From assembly GCA_000721375.1 (NCBI GenBank), contig JOGW01000005.1, positions 248,001-312,000 on the forward strand: a stretch of 64,000 nt of DNA, read 5' to 3'. The notes under the pieces are model-generated. The model was not told the origin of the DNA, ran no database searches, and saw nothing but the letters and a program-made list of their open reading frames with translations. The position numbers and the translations under genes are program-made. This stretch comes from Streptomyces sp. NRRL B-3428 (lineage in GTDB: Bacteria > Actinomycetota > Actinomycetes > Streptomycetales > Streptomycetaceae). Positions 49,717 to 57,983 of this stretch are shown one piece after another. Every line of letters begins with the position of its first letter. Position 1 is the first letter of the stretch.

Positions 49717-50760
49717 TCAGCTGGTCGGCGCGGCCTTGCGCAGCGCCTCGATGCACGCCGCGAGCGCGCCCTGCAGCTCCTCGAGACGCTGCACCATGTC
49801 GTCCTCGTAGAACTCACCCGCATCGGCGTCGTCGAAGGTGAGCTCCTCGAAGACCTTCGTCGCCTTGGTCAGGCTGGAGTAGAACTTGGTGCGCCGCTCG
49901 GCCACCCGAAGCTCGGGGTCCGCGTCGACGGTCTCCTGGATGAGCGTCTTCACGGTGCCGTACGCCTCGGCCGCCCACTCGCCGGCCTCGTCGCCCTCGT
50001 CCAGCTCGTCGAGCAGCGACAGATGACGCTCGGCCTCCTGGCGCAGCTCGGCCGGGGCGTCGATCATCTGGCCCGCGGGCGTCTTGACCTGACCGCCCTC
50101 GGCGACCTGCCGGACGAACTCGATCCGGTCCGAGACCTTGGACTCGCCGGCCACGGCCTTCTTGAGCTCCTCGCGCGCGGCCACATCACGGGCGAGGGCG
50201 CTGCGCAGCTCCTCGTCCTCGTCGATCCGGTCGAGCAGCGCCGAGCGCGCGGCCTGCGCGGTGCCGGGGTCGGCCAGGATCGCGGCCCGCAGCGCGGTCG
50301 GGTTCTCGGCCACCTCCAGGGCCTTCGTCGGACGGATGCCCTCGGCCTCCGCCGCCGCCGTGATCGCGGTGCCGCGCACGGAGGTCGCCGAGGAGCGTGA
50401 GCTGTAGTAGCTCAACCACACGTCGGCTTCCGGGAGTTCCACGTCGACACCCGGCTCAAGCGTCTCGAACTGCGGCACCAGACCGTCGTCCGCGGCCGTG
50501 TCCCACGCCTTGTAGAACCGCATCACCCGCTCCGGCGAGCAGCCGGCCAGCTCGGCGAAACGCTTCGCCGACACCTTGGCGCTCTCGTCGGCGCTCTGCC
50601 CGCCCGGACGGACACTGCGCGCCACCTTGAGCGCGAAGGTCCAGCCGCCGGTACGTGCGTACGCGCCGAACTCCCGGGCGTCCCGCGCGACGGTCTCCGG
50701 CACGGCGGAGGTCTCGACGGGCTGTGCGGGCAGTTCGGGGGCAGGGGTGGTGAGGGTCAC
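49717..50760 (-). CDS. Conserved protein of unknown function, helical, possible DNA-binding
   Basis: The product is 347 aa from GTG 50760, with AGGAG 8 bp upstream; the frame stays open further left without a site. It is highly charged and almost all helical. An N-terminal block resembles an HTH (VSAKRFAELAGCSPERVMRFYKAWDTAADDGLVP). The middle has acidic helices (SALLDRIDEDEELRSALARDVAAREELKKAV). The end has LTKATKVFEELTFDDADAGEFYEDDMVQRLEELQGAL. There are no signal or membrane segments. I recognise no named family; a nucleoid- or DNA-associated role is conceivable from the first block only. Confidence 0.6.
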   Translation of the reverse strand: MTLTTPAPELPAQPVETSAVPETVARDAREFGAYARTGGWTFALKVARSVRPGGQSADESAKVSAKRFAELAGCSPERVMRFYKAWDTAADDGLVPQFETLEPGVDVELPEADVWLSYYSSRSSATSVRGTAITAAAEAEGIRPTKALEVAENPTALRAAILADPGTAQAARSALLDRIDEDEELRSALARDVAAREELKKAVAGESKVSDRIEFVRQVAEGGQVKTPAGQMIDAPAELRQEAERHLSLLDELDEGDEAGEWAAEAYGTVKTLIQETVDADPELRVAERRTKFYSSLTKATKVFEELTFDDADAGEFYEDDMVQRLEELQGALAACIEALRKAAPTS

Positions 50761-50888
50761 CGGTGCGTCTCCTGAGGGTCGCGAGTGAGCGTGCGCCCGC
50801 CGTGGCGACGGGCAAACCCGCAGCATATCGGGCGCAGGGGGCACACGGCGCAGAGCGCGCCGGGTGCCCAGTCGGCCCGACGCCCCGC

Positions 50889-51839
50889 TCAGCAGCTCGG
50901 CTTCACCGGATGTGCGGGATCCAGGGCGTTGAGCGCGAGCCGCAGTGCCAGCGGGTCCTCGTCGAGGTTGCTGTGCGAGGCGAAGTTCCAGGGGCACACG
51001 TCCTGCATCAGGATGTTGGAGACCGCGGGGCCCTTCAGGTACTGGCCGTTGTACGGAGTGACACCCGTGTCGTAGCGCGAGGCGATCACCGTGTACGAGA
51101 CGCCCGGCAGCGTGTCGCCGCCCGCGTTGAGCTTCTGCAGGAACGGGGAGCCCGCGGACTGGTCGCCGCACGCAGGACAGGTCACGTTGGACACCACCCC
51201 GCCGATCAGATTCAGAAGCGCCGCAAGCCACGGCTGGTCCTTCAGGAGCCCTTCGACGACGGGTGACTGCGAGCCGTGGTTGGACGGGCCGAGACCGACC
51301 AGGGTGTGCACCTTGCTCTGCCCGCCTTCGAACTTCATGTACTGGCGCGGCATCATCCCGCCCTGCGAGTGGCCCACGATGTCCACCTGCTCGCTACCGG
51401 TCGCGGCGAGCACGCCGTCCACGAAAACGGCCAGCTGCTTCGCGGACTGCGCGACCGGCGCCGTACCGCCGCCGATCAGCGAGAGCAGTCCGCCGCCCTT
51501 GCCGTAGTCGAGTGAGAAGACGCAGTAGCCGGCCGCCTTGTACTGAGGTGCGGTCTTGGCCCAGACAAGACCGTTCGCGAGCGTGCCGTGCACGAGCAGC
51601 AGAGGCCGCGGATGCGCCGCGCTCGGCCGGCAGGCCCAGTCGTTGGCGCCGGTCAGGCCGACCGTCGCGAGCTTCTTGGCGTCGGCGACGGGGTCGCGCT
51701 GCTGCGCTGTGGCGGCGGCAGCGTCGCGCATCTGTCCGGCGGCGGCAGGGTCGCGCACCTGCCCGGTGGCGGCGGCCGGCGCCACGCACACCAGTGACAG
51801 GGCGGCGGTCAGTACGGTGAGAATCCTGGTCAGGCGCAT
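50889..51839 (-). CDS. Secreted alpha/beta-hydrolase lipase (EstA/LipA-type)
   Basis: The product is 316 aa from ATG 51839 (GGAG 5 bp upstream). The signal peptide MRLTRILTVLTAALSLVCVAPAAA is followed by an imperfect repeat linker (GQVRDPAAA, GQMRDAAAA, QQRDPVA). The alpha/beta-hydrolase core has LLLVHGTLANG (oxyanion), VDIVGHSQGGMMPR (nucleophile S158), an Asp in SRYDTGVTP and a His in WNFASHSNL. Cys pairs (CPACG; final SC) suggest disulfides. It resembles Streptomyces extracellular triacylglycerol lipases/esterases. Substrate chain length is unknown. It is divergent from the next small gene. Confidence 0.87.
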   Translation of the reverse strand: MRLTRILTVLTAALSLVCVAPAAATGQVRDPAAAGQMRDAAAATAQQRDPVADAKKLATVGLTGANDWACRPSAAHPRPLLLVHGTLANGLVWAKTAPQYKAAGYCVFSLDYGKGGGLLSLIGGGTAPVAQSAKQLAVFVDGVLAATGSEQVDIVGHSQGGMMPRQYMKFEGGQSKVHTLVGLGPSNHGSQSPVVEGLLKDQPWLAALLNLIGGVVSNVTCPACGDQSAGSPFLQKLNAGGDTLPGVSYTVIASRYDTGVTPYNGQYLKGPAVSNILMQDVCPWNFASHSNLDEDPLALRLALNALDPAHPVKPSC

Positions 51840-51988
51840 CGAAGCTCCAGGTGCAGAACGGGGGCTGAGACGATCACCGCTCATCTATGACCGCTGGCCC
51901 GCCCGAGCTGCACCTTTCCCGCCCGGGCTGCTCCGACTGGCGGTAGATTCGGCTGCTGGATCAGCCGGGGATCTTCAGCGGGGGACAT

Positions 51989-52522
51989 GTGGACTGGGGC
52001 ACACTCATCGCCGCCGTCAGCGGTGGCACACTCGCCATGACCGGCACCGTACTGGCCGACCACCTGCGCCACCGCCACGAACGCGACGCGGGCCTCGGGG
52101 AGCGGCGCCGCGCGATCTATCTGGACTTCATCGCCGCCGCCGAGACCTGCCACTCCGCACTGCGCGCCCTGCAGACCGCGCCGGGCGGAGCCGATGTGGC
52201 CGCGGCATCGCGTGCGGCGCTGAGCGACTCGAGGATCTACGAAGCCCGCGAACGCCTCTTCATCGACGCCAGTACGGAGGTGGCCGGCGCGGGCCAGTCC
52301 ATGTTCGAGCAACTGCGCAACCTGCAGCGGACGGTGGGCCGGGGCGCCGCACCCGACTCGGCCGAGTACCACGACGCCTACCACCCGTACATAGGTGCCG
52401 TCTGGGCCTACCGGGTCGCGGTCCGGGGTGAGTTGGACGGCAAGGCGCTCGACCCGAAGGCATTCGGCTGGCGGCGCTGGGACGGCCTCGACCGCTGCGA
52501 GCTGTGCACTTCTGGCACCTAG
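51989..52522 (+). CDS. Small membrane-anchored protein of unknown function
   Basis: The product is 177 aa from GTG 51989, after GCGGGGGAC. One N-terminal hydrophobic helix (LIAAVSGGTLAMTGTVLAD) precedes a strongly charged, helical body (HLRHRHERDAGLGERRRAIYLDFIAAAETCHSALRALQ). That body has a four-helix-like pattern and a CxxC end (CELC). I recognise no domain. Such one-helix 'phage-like' or regulatory membrane proteins are frequent in actinobacteria. Confidence 0.6.
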   Translation: MDWGTLIAAVSGGTLAMTGTVLADHLRHRHERDAGLGERRRAIYLDFIAAAETCHSALRALQTAPGGADVAAASRAALSDSRIYEARERLFIDASTEVAGAGQSMFEQLRNLQRTVGRGAAPDSAEYHDAYHPYIGAVWAYRVAVRGELDGKALDPKAFGWRRWDGLDRCELCTSGT

Positions 52523-52638
52523 GTTCCGATCCGCCGAACGGCCCCGGGCCGTCATGGCCGCGTAAGGACGCTTTGCCGTTTGTTGCGTGGATATGCAAGT
52601 ATGGGGCAACGCCCGACCGAGAAGGAAAGGGGGCGGTC

Positions 52639-52716
52639 ATGGACTCCAGCAGTCCGAGTCGACATCGACTCCTCGAAGTCCTCAACACCCCGCTCCCGGC
52701 CCGGCGGCCCCACTGA
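52639..52716 (+). CDS. 25-residue putative leader peptide
   Basis: ATG 52639 has GAAAGGGGG 5-6 bp upstream and encodes a short basic peptide rich in Ser, Arg and Pro with rare-type Leu codons (LLEVLNTPLPARRPH). A plausible promoter lies upstream (TTGCCG 52573-52578, AAGTAT 52597-52602). GTTGC/GCAAC dyads surround its -10. The next ORF begins 67 bp downstream. Its size, strong ribosome site and position suggest a leader or upstream regulatory ORF, but nothing identifies the signal. Confidence 0.4.
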   Translation: MDSSSPSRHRLLEVLNTPLPARRPH

Positions 52717-52783
52717 CGCATCCCCACCGACGCATCCGTGACTGCTCCCGGCCGTGAGCCGAAGCATCCACGGAGGTGCCGTC

Positions 52784-53023
52784 ATGGCAGTCGTCTTCCA
52801 CCACAACATCCGCGTCAACTCACTGCTCGCGCCCGCTACTTGGCGCCGCGTGTTGGCCCGTATCGTCACCCGTATCGCCGATGCGCCGCTGGAGCAGAAC
52901 GTCCTGCGGGCCGCACCGGCCACGACCCGCCGCGGCTTCGGCAAGCCTCAGGCCCGCTGGCACACGGTCACCGGCGCCGACGGCCGTGCCCACCTGGTCG
53001 CCGAATGGCGCCGGCAGGACTGA
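52784..53023 (+). CDS. Small basic protein of unknown function
   Basis: The product is 79 aa. ATG 52784 has CGGAGG 6 bp upstream. The sequence is basic with an amphipathic helix (WRRVLARIVTRIADAPLEQNVLRAA) and a C-terminal strand-rich half (GKPQARWHTVTGADGRAHLVAEWRRQD). There is no signal peptide and no known family. It is likely co-transcribed with the 25-residue ORF upstream. It is convergent with the DUF2000 gene. Confidence 0.5.
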   Translation: MAVVFHHNIRVNSLLAPATWRRVLARIVTRIADAPLEQNVLRAAPATTRRGFGKPQARWHTVTGADGRAHLVAEWRRQD

Positions 53024-53042
53024 GCGGCCGGCGCCCCGGCCC

Positions 53043-53477
53043 TCAGGGGTGCATCCGCGCACCCTTGAGGGCCTTGTCCACCGCGCCCCGCGCCCCGTAC
53101 ACGGCAATCCCCACCAGATCCAGCTGGTCACGTGGCACCGCGCGCACCGCCGCACGGTTGTCGCGGTCATTGCCCGTGGCGAACAGATCCGAGGTGAAAA
53201 CCGCGACGTCGAGACCGCGGGCGAGTGCCTTGGAGTGAGCCGTGGCCATGGTCTCCTTGCCGCCCTCGAAGACCATGACGGGCTGGCGGAACATCGGCAG
53301 ATACGCGGTGGAGTCGGCGTCCTCGTACGGCTCTCCGATCACTTCGGGGGCGCGACTGCCGAGCCCGCTCACCAGGAACGCGGTCACGTTCAACCGCTGC
53401 CAGGTCTCCAGGTCCTCGCGCAGCAGGACGGCGATCTTCGTGTCGAAACGCACGGGGGTGTCGGTGTGGTTGTCCAT
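53043..53477 (-). CDS. DUF2000-family protein
   Basis: The product is 144 aa from ATG 53477; earlier in-frame starts would overlap the divergent AraC gene. The DUF2000 opening FDTKIAVLLREDLETWQRLNVTAFLVSG is clear. QPVMVFEGGKETMATAHSKALARGLDVAVFTSDLFATGNDRDNRAAV follows. The family is small, cytosolic and alpha/beta (peptidyl-tRNA-hydrolase-like fold in some members) and of unknown function. It is frequently divergent from an AraC-type regulator, as here (49 bp apart). Confidence 0.85.
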   Translation of the reverse strand: MDNHTDTPVRFDTKIAVLLREDLETWQRLNVTAFLVSGLGSRAPEVIGEPYEDADSTAYLPMFRQPVMVFEGGKETMATAHSKALARGLDVAVFTSDLFATGNDRDNRAAVRAVPRDQLDLVGIAVYGARGAVDKALKGARMHP

Positions 53478-53514
53478 GCCGTGAGACTGCCGACCGGCCG
53501 GGGTCCGGGTCTTG

Positions 53515-53520
53515 TACGTT
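53515..53520 (+). promoter_or_regulatory. -10 element implying leaderless AraC mRNA
   Basis: TACGTT lies 6 bp before ATG 53527, so transcription should begin at or within one base of the start codon. No ribosome site is present. Confidence 0.5.
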
Positions 53521-53526
53521 CCTTGC

Positions 53527-54378
53527 ATGGCGTCCGCATCCCCGCTCAATGCGTCACCGAGCGCGGCGCCGGGGGAGCGGCTCACGGCGTCGGGGCAGCA
53601 GGTCACCGCATGGCGCCCGCAGGTCGCGGGCGTCGTCGAGGTCTTCCACGCACACTTCACCGAGCACGCGTATCCGATGCATGTGCACGACGCCTGGGCC
53701 CTGCTGATCGTCGACGAGGGCGCGGTCCGCTACGACCTGGACCGCCACGAACACGGCATCCCCCGCGACACCGTCTCCCTGCTGCCGCCGGACGTGCCGC
53801 ACAACGGTTCCGCCGCCACCCCGCAGGGCTTTCGCAAGCGGGTCCTGTATCTGGACGAGTCCCATCTCGACCGCTCACTGATCGGCGCCGCGGTGGACGC
53901 CCCCGATCTGCGCGACCCCGTACTGCGCCACCGCATCGGCCAGTTGCACACCGCGCTGGCCCGCCCCGGCGACGAACTGGAGGCCGCGAGCCGCCTCGCC
54001 CTGATCGGCGAGCGGCTGCGCGGCCATCTGCGCGCCGGTCCGGTCAGCACCGCACGGCCCACCGACCGCACCCTCGCCCACCGGCTGCGCGAACTCCTCG
54101 ACGCGCGCCAGGTGGAGGGCATCGCCCTCGACGAGGCGGCGGCGCGGTTCGGCGTCCATTCCACCCATCTCATACGGGCGTTCAGCGGCGCCTTCGGCAT
54201 CGCGCCGCACCAGTACCTGATGTCCCGCCGTATCGACCATGCCCGGCGCCTGCTTCTGGCGGGCCATCCGCCGGGGGAGACGGCGGTGGCGGCCGGCTTC
54301 TACGACCAGCCGCATCTCACCCGGCACTTCAAGCGCGTGGTGGGCACCACGCCCGGCCGCTACGCGAAGCTGCGCTGA
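53527..54378 (+). CDS. AraC-family transcriptional regulator with cupin sensor
   Basis: The product is 283 aa from ATG 53527. The N-terminal AraC-type cupin reads VFHAHFTEHAYPMHVHDAWALLIVDEGAVRYDLD and SLLPPDVPHNGSAATPQGFRKRVLYLD. The C-terminal double HTH reads IALDEAAARFGVHSTHLIRAFSGAFGIAPHQYLMSRRIDHARRLL and TAVAAGFYDQPHLTRHFKRVVGTTPGRYAK, a full consensus. It probably controls itself and the divergent DUF2000 gene from the 49-bp gap. The HxHxxW cupin motif suggests a small-molecule ligand, unidentified. Confidence 0.88.
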   Translation: MASASPLNASPSAAPGERLTASGQQVTAWRPQVAGVVEVFHAHFTEHAYPMHVHDAWALLIVDEGAVRYDLDRHEHGIPRDTVSLLPPDVPHNGSAATPQGFRKRVLYLDESHLDRSLIGAAVDAPDLRDPVLRHRIGQLHTALARPGDELEAASRLALIGERLRGHLRAGPVSTARPTDRTLAHRLRELLDARQVEGIALDEAAARFGVHSTHLIRAFSGAFGIAPHQYLMSRRIDHARRLLLAGHPPGETAVAAGFYDQPHLTRHFKRVVGTTPGRYAKLR

Positions 54379-54441
54379 GGCCGGCTGCCGACGATCCTCA
54401 GGCCGACGGCCGACGATCCTCAGGCCGCTTGCCAACGATGC

Positions 54442-55281
54442 TCAGGCCGCGGCGAGTTCGAGCAGCCGCGCCGCCAGCCGCTCGATCCGCTCGTGCCACG
54501 CATCGCGGGCGGCCCGCGGATCCCCGGCCCCGTCCACGGTGAGGACGAGCCGGGCCCCGTGCCCCGTCCCCGCGCCGAACTTCCAGCGCACCAGCTCGCC
54601 CGACGCGGTGCGGTACGCGAGCACCTCGGGCTCGCGCACCTCGGTCACCCGGCCCTCCTCGTACGAAGGCGTGGTGAAGCCCCGCGGAACCTCGGTCCCC
54701 TCCGACACCGGGGCGCCACCGGCCAGTTCGCCCCACACCGCGTCGGCCGGCCGCAACAGCTGACGCTCGAAGCGCACCGTGGTGCCTTCGATCTCGCCGC
54801 CGCCCAGATCGAACTGCTCCAGATACGCCTCGTGCAGATCACCCCGGTCCGCGTCGACATCGACCGGCTCGCGGTCCAGGAGCTGGCCGAGCGCCGTCAT
54901 GCACAGATGCCAGCCGGAGGCGAAACTCGCCCCGCCGAAGCGGTCGCCGAAGGTGTGGGTGAGCGTGAGCAGTGAGCCCTCGCCCTCGGGCGTGATCTCC
55001 CAGCGCAGATGGTCCTCGCCCCACTCGAAGGCGAAGAGGTGCGGCTCGTCGGCCTCGGTCACGCGGCCCGTCATGGCGGGCTCGTCGCTGCCGGGGAAGG
55101 TGAAACCCATCGCCCCGCCGGGCTTGAGCTCCACGGTGACCTCGGACGGGAACCACTGCGCGAGCTGCTTCGGTTCCGTGACGGCCGCCCAGACGGTGGC
55201 CGGGGGATGGGCGAGCCTGCGGCGCATGACGAGCGCGGTTCGGCCGTCGCCGGTGGTGAGGGTGTCTGCTTCGGGGTTCAT
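54442..55281 (-). CDS. Tandem SRPBCC (AHSA1-like) protein
   Basis: The product is 279 aa from ATG 55281, in an ATGA overlap with the upstream ArsR stop. It has two SRPBCC-like halves. The first (about 15-150) has RRRLAHPPATVWAAVTEPKQLAQWFPSEVTV and WEITPEGEGSLLTLTHTF, a classic AHSA1 unit. The second (about 165-279) starts VRFERQLLRPADAVWGELAGG and ends in the long helix DAWHERIERLAARLLELAA. The family binds hydrophobic ligands. The ArsR-SRPBCC two-gene operon is widespread in actinobacteria and linked to stress response in general terms. Confidence 0.85.
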   Translation of the reverse strand: MNPEADTLTTGDGRTALVMRRRLAHPPATVWAAVTEPKQLAQWFPSEVTVELKPGGAMGFTFPGSDEPAMTGRVTEADEPHLFAFEWGEDHLRWEITPEGEGSLLTLTHTFGDRFGGASFASGWHLCMTALGQLLDREPVDVDADRGDLHEAYLEQFDLGGGEIEGTTVRFERQLLRPADAVWGELAGGAPVSEGTEVPRGFTTPSYEEGRVTEVREPEVLAYRTASGELVRWKFGAGTGHGARLVLTVDGAGDPRAARDAWHERIERLAARLLELAAA

Positions 55282-55613
55282 GACGGATCGTCTTTCTGCT
55301 GGTCCGGATCGTCCGGGTGGTCCAGATGGCGTTCGAGGCGGTCGAAGCTCGTCGACCACAGATGCCGGTAGTGGGCGAGCCAGGCGTCGAGCTCGGCGAG
55401 CGGCTCGGGACGCAGCTCGTACCAGCGGCGCTGCGCGTCCTGGCGTACCCGCACCAGGCCGGCCTCGCGCAGCACCCGCAGATGCTTGGAGGTCCCGGGC
55501 TGGCTCAGACCGAGTGCCTCGGTCAGCTCGCCGACGAGGTGGGGCCGCTCCAGCAGCAGGTCCAGAATGCGGCGGCGCTGGGGCTCGGCCAGCACATCGA
55601 ACGGTATGGGCAT
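55278..55613 (-). CDS. ArsR-family regulator of SRPBCC gene
   Basis: The product is 111 aa from ATG 55613. A compact winged helix (FDVLAEPQRRRILDLLLERPHLVGELTEALGLSQPGTSKHLRVLREAGLVRVRQDAQRRWYELRPEPL) fits the non-metal ArsR subgroup, with no Cys metal site. It overlaps the SRPBCC gene by 4 bp and should autoregulate from the AT-rich region upstream. Confidence 0.88.
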   Translation of the reverse strand: MPIPFDVLAEPQRRRILDLLLERPHLVGELTEALGLSQPGTSKHLRVLREAGLVRVRQDAQRRWYELRPEPLAELDAWLAHYRHLWSTSFDRLERHLDHPDDPDQQKDDPS

Positions 55614-55619
55614 GCATCG

Positions 55620-55645
55620 AACATAGCCTCTGAGTTATATAGCCG
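55620..55645 (-). promoter_or_regulatory. AT-rich ArsR promoter/operator candidate
   Basis: On the minus strand GGCTATATAAC is followed by GGCTATGTT 16 bp later. TATAAC resembles a -10 about 22 bp before the ArsR start. The island is conspicuously AT-rich between the divergent ArsR and P450 genes, so the regulator may influence both. Confidence 0.45.
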
Positions 55646-55733
55646 CAATCGCATGTACGAGGATGTCGCGCCCATCCGGCGTAGCCCAGCGCGAGCCGCA
55701 CCCCTGGTGCGCGGGAGCGTGAAGGCAGTACGG

Positions 55734-56969
55734 ATGAACGGACGGAGCCCCCGCATGATCGACGACGCCCCCACCGCACCCCCGGTCCGCGAGTGGCCCG
55801 CTCAGGACTTGGACGGCATGGACTTCGACCCGGTGCTCGGCGAGCTGATGGAGGCGGGGCCGCTGCACCGTGTCCGGCTGCCGCACGGTGAGGGCTGGGC
55901 CTGGCTCGCCACCCGGTACGAGGACGTCCGGATGATCACCAATGACCACCGCTTCGTACGCGGCCCGGTGACCGAGCGTCAGATCACCCGGCTCGCCCCG
56001 CACTTCAAGCCCAAGCCGGGCTCGCTCGCCTTCGCCGACGGCACCGACCACCACCGGCTGCGCCGGGTGGTGGCGCCCGCGTTCACGGCGGCGGGGGTGG
56101 AGCGTGTTCGGGTCAAGGCGCAGCCCATGCTCGACGGCCTGATGGACGCGCTGATCGACGAGGGGCCGCCGGCCGACCTCGTCGAACGAGTCCTCGGGCC
56201 GTTCCCGGTCGCGGTGGTCTGCGAGGCGATGGGGGTGCCGCCGGCCGACCGTGCACAGCTCACGGAGTGGACCGACCAGATCGTGTTCCCGTCGGCGGAC
56301 CCGCGCACCACGGGTCAGGTCAAGGAGCGGCTCTACGCGTGGCTGGCCGAGGCGATCCGTATGCGCTCGGGCTCCGACGGCGAGGACATCCTCTCCCTGC
56401 TCGGTGCGGCCGTCGCCCGCGGCGAACTCACCGCGGAAGAGGCCGCGGGTGTGGCCGGGCCACTGCAGATCGGCGGCGAGGCCGTCACGAACAACACCGG
56501 CCAGATGCTCTATCTCCTCATGACCCGCCCGGCCCTGCTCGCCCGGCTCGTCGCCGAGCCGGCGCTGCGCCCGCGCGCCCTCGACGAACTCCTGCGCTAC
56601 ATCCCGCACCGCAGCGCGGTCGGCCTCGCCCGGATCGCCACCGAGGACCTCGATCTGCGCGGCCACCGCATCAGGGCGGGCGAGCCGGTCTATGTCTCCT
56701 ACCTCGCCGCCAACCGCGACCCCGAAGTCTTCCCGGCTCCCGAGGACATCGACTTCGACCGCAGCCCCAACCCCCATGTCTCCTTCGGCTTCGGCACCCA
56801 CTACTGCACCGGCGGCCTGCTGGCCCGCCTCCAGATCGACCTCCTCATGAACACGGTCCTCGACCGCCTCCCCGGCCTCCACCTCGCGGTAGCGCCTCAG
56901 GAGGTGACCTGGCGCCGCAGAGCGCTGATCCGAGGACCGCGGACGCTGCCTGTGGCCTGGCAGGCCTAG
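55734..56969 (+). CDS. Cytochrome P450
   Basis: The product is 411 aa. The start is ATG 55734 (GAAGG 8 bp upstream), though ATG 55755 with GGAG 7 bp upstream is equally credible. P450 landmarks are the K-helix ExxR (DELLRYIP), the heme loop FGFGTHYCTGG with thiolate C358, and WLATRYEDVRMI plus DGTDHHRLRRVVAPAFT near the N-terminus. The I-helix reads GPLQIGGEAVTNNTGQ, lacking the usual acid/alcohol Thr pair (AGxxTT), which may affect oxygen activation. No ferredoxin or reductase gene adjoins. The substrate is unknown. It is divergent from ArsR-SRPBCC. Confidence 0.9.
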   Translation: MNGRSPRMIDDAPTAPPVREWPAQDLDGMDFDPVLGELMEAGPLHRVRLPHGEGWAWLATRYEDVRMITNDHRFVRGPVTERQITRLAPHFKPKPGSLAFADGTDHHRLRRVVAPAFTAAGVERVRVKAQPMLDGLMDALIDEGPPADLVERVLGPFPVAVVCEAMGVPPADRAQLTEWTDQIVFPSADPRTTGQVKERLYAWLAEAIRMRSGSDGEDILSLLGAAVARGELTAEEAAGVAGPLQIGGEAVTNNTGQMLYLLMTRPALLARLVAEPALRPRALDELLRYIPHRSAVGLARIATEDLDLRGHRIRAGEPVYVSYLAANRDPEVFPAPEDIDFDRSPNPHVSFGFGTHYCTGGLLARLQIDLLMNTVLDRLPGLHLAVAPQEVTWRRRALIRGPRTLPVAWQA

Positions 56970-57036
56970 GTTTCGTACGCGATGGTGATCGAGGGCGTCG
57001 AGTACGAGCGGTCCGCGCGCTCGTGCATCGTGAAGG

Positions 57037-57891
57037 TCACGCGCAGCCGCCTTCGACCGCCGGCCACCTCTCCACGCCGTCCGAAGTACGCACATACACC
57101 GCGGAGTTGTCGGGCGTCCGCCACAATCGCCAGTCGTCCAGGTGGTATCCGGTGTCCTTCGCGTCCGGGGGCATGTCCGCGTCGCCGTCGTACGGCGAGG
57201 TCAGCATCTCCTCCGGCAGTACCTTCTCGGGATCGCGGGCGTACAGGGAGCGCTTCTTGCCTGAGTCCAGCCCCAGGAAATGGGCTTTCTGCCAGTCGCA
57301 GTGCTCAGCACCTTTGCTGCTGCTGACGAACGCGGTCGGCACGCGCCTGCCTGCCCGGTCCCGCCAGATCTCCTCGCCGCGGTCATCGGTGATGCTCTCC
57401 GGGAGCTCGGCCACATCACAGTGAGCGGTCGTCTCCGGCCCCCAACCCGGCCGGTCCGGCTGATCTTTGGCGACCACGACCGCGATCTTGGTGCGGCCTT
57501 TCACGTCGTACGAGAACAGAACGCGCCCCTGGGCCTCGCGTTCGATGCGGTAGCCCGTCTGCGGCAGGCTCGGCTGGTCCATCTCGAAGTAGAACTCGAG
57601 CCCCTCCTCAGGTGTGTCACCGCCGGCGTCGCCCCAGGTTTCGGCCCTGCCACCCGACATGACCTCCCAGTCGCACTCCAGGGCGCGGCCTGCCGACCCG
57701 AGCCCTTCGACCGGCACGAAGGCGTCGTCCTCGTCCTCGTCCGGAGCGTCCACGGGCAGCAGATCCAGTGGTCCGTCGTACGGCGACGGCGGCGGCGAAC
57801 CCTGGACGACCAGGTCGTCCGCGCTCTCCCCGCACGATGTCAGCGTCAGTGCCACCAGCGCCGTGACCGCACACAGCAGTCGTCGTCCCAT
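57037..57891 (-). CDS. Putative lipoprotein of unknown function
   Basis: The product is 284 aa from ATG 57891. MGRRLLCAVTALVALTLTSCGES gives a lipobox with Cys at residue 20. The mature protein is acidic near the start (DAPDEDEDDAFVP). Cys residues (ECDWEV, AHCDVAE, EHCDWQK, final GGCA) could form disulfides. The repeated xCDW pattern hints at an internal duplication of a small domain. I recognise no family. It lies convergent with the P450 gene and divergent from the MarR-GNAT gene. Confidence 0.65.
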   Translation of the reverse strand: MGRRLLCAVTALVALTLTSCGESADDLVVQGSPPPSPYDGPLDLLPVDAPDEDEDDAFVPVEGLGSAGRALECDWEVMSGGRAETWGDAGGDTPEEGLEFYFEMDQPSLPQTGYRIEREAQGRVLFSYDVKGRTKIAVVVAKDQPDRPGWGPETTAHCDVAELPESITDDRGEEIWRDRAGRRVPTAFVSSSKGAEHCDWQKAHFLGLDSGKKRSLYARDPEKVLPEEMLTSPYDGDADMPPDAKDTGYHLDDWRLWRTPDNSAVYVRTSDGVERWPAVEGGCA

Positions 57892-57959
57892 ACCCCCACC
57901 CCGTCTTTCCGATCGGCCAAGTGTGCACCCGATTCCCGCAATTGACCTGCACCGCGATA

Positions 57960-57983
57960 ATTCTCTGACTAGAGTCAGAGAAT
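57960..57983. promoter_or_regulatory. 24-bp palindrome overlapping the MarR-GNAT start codon
   Basis: Perfect 11-bp arms ATTCTCTGACT and AGTCAGAGAAT flank a 2-bp centre. The last two bases are the AT of the start codon. GATAAT (57956-57961), a good -10, abuts its left end. A repressor bound here would block both transcription and the start of the message, which is typical of MarR autoregulation. Confidence 0.75.
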
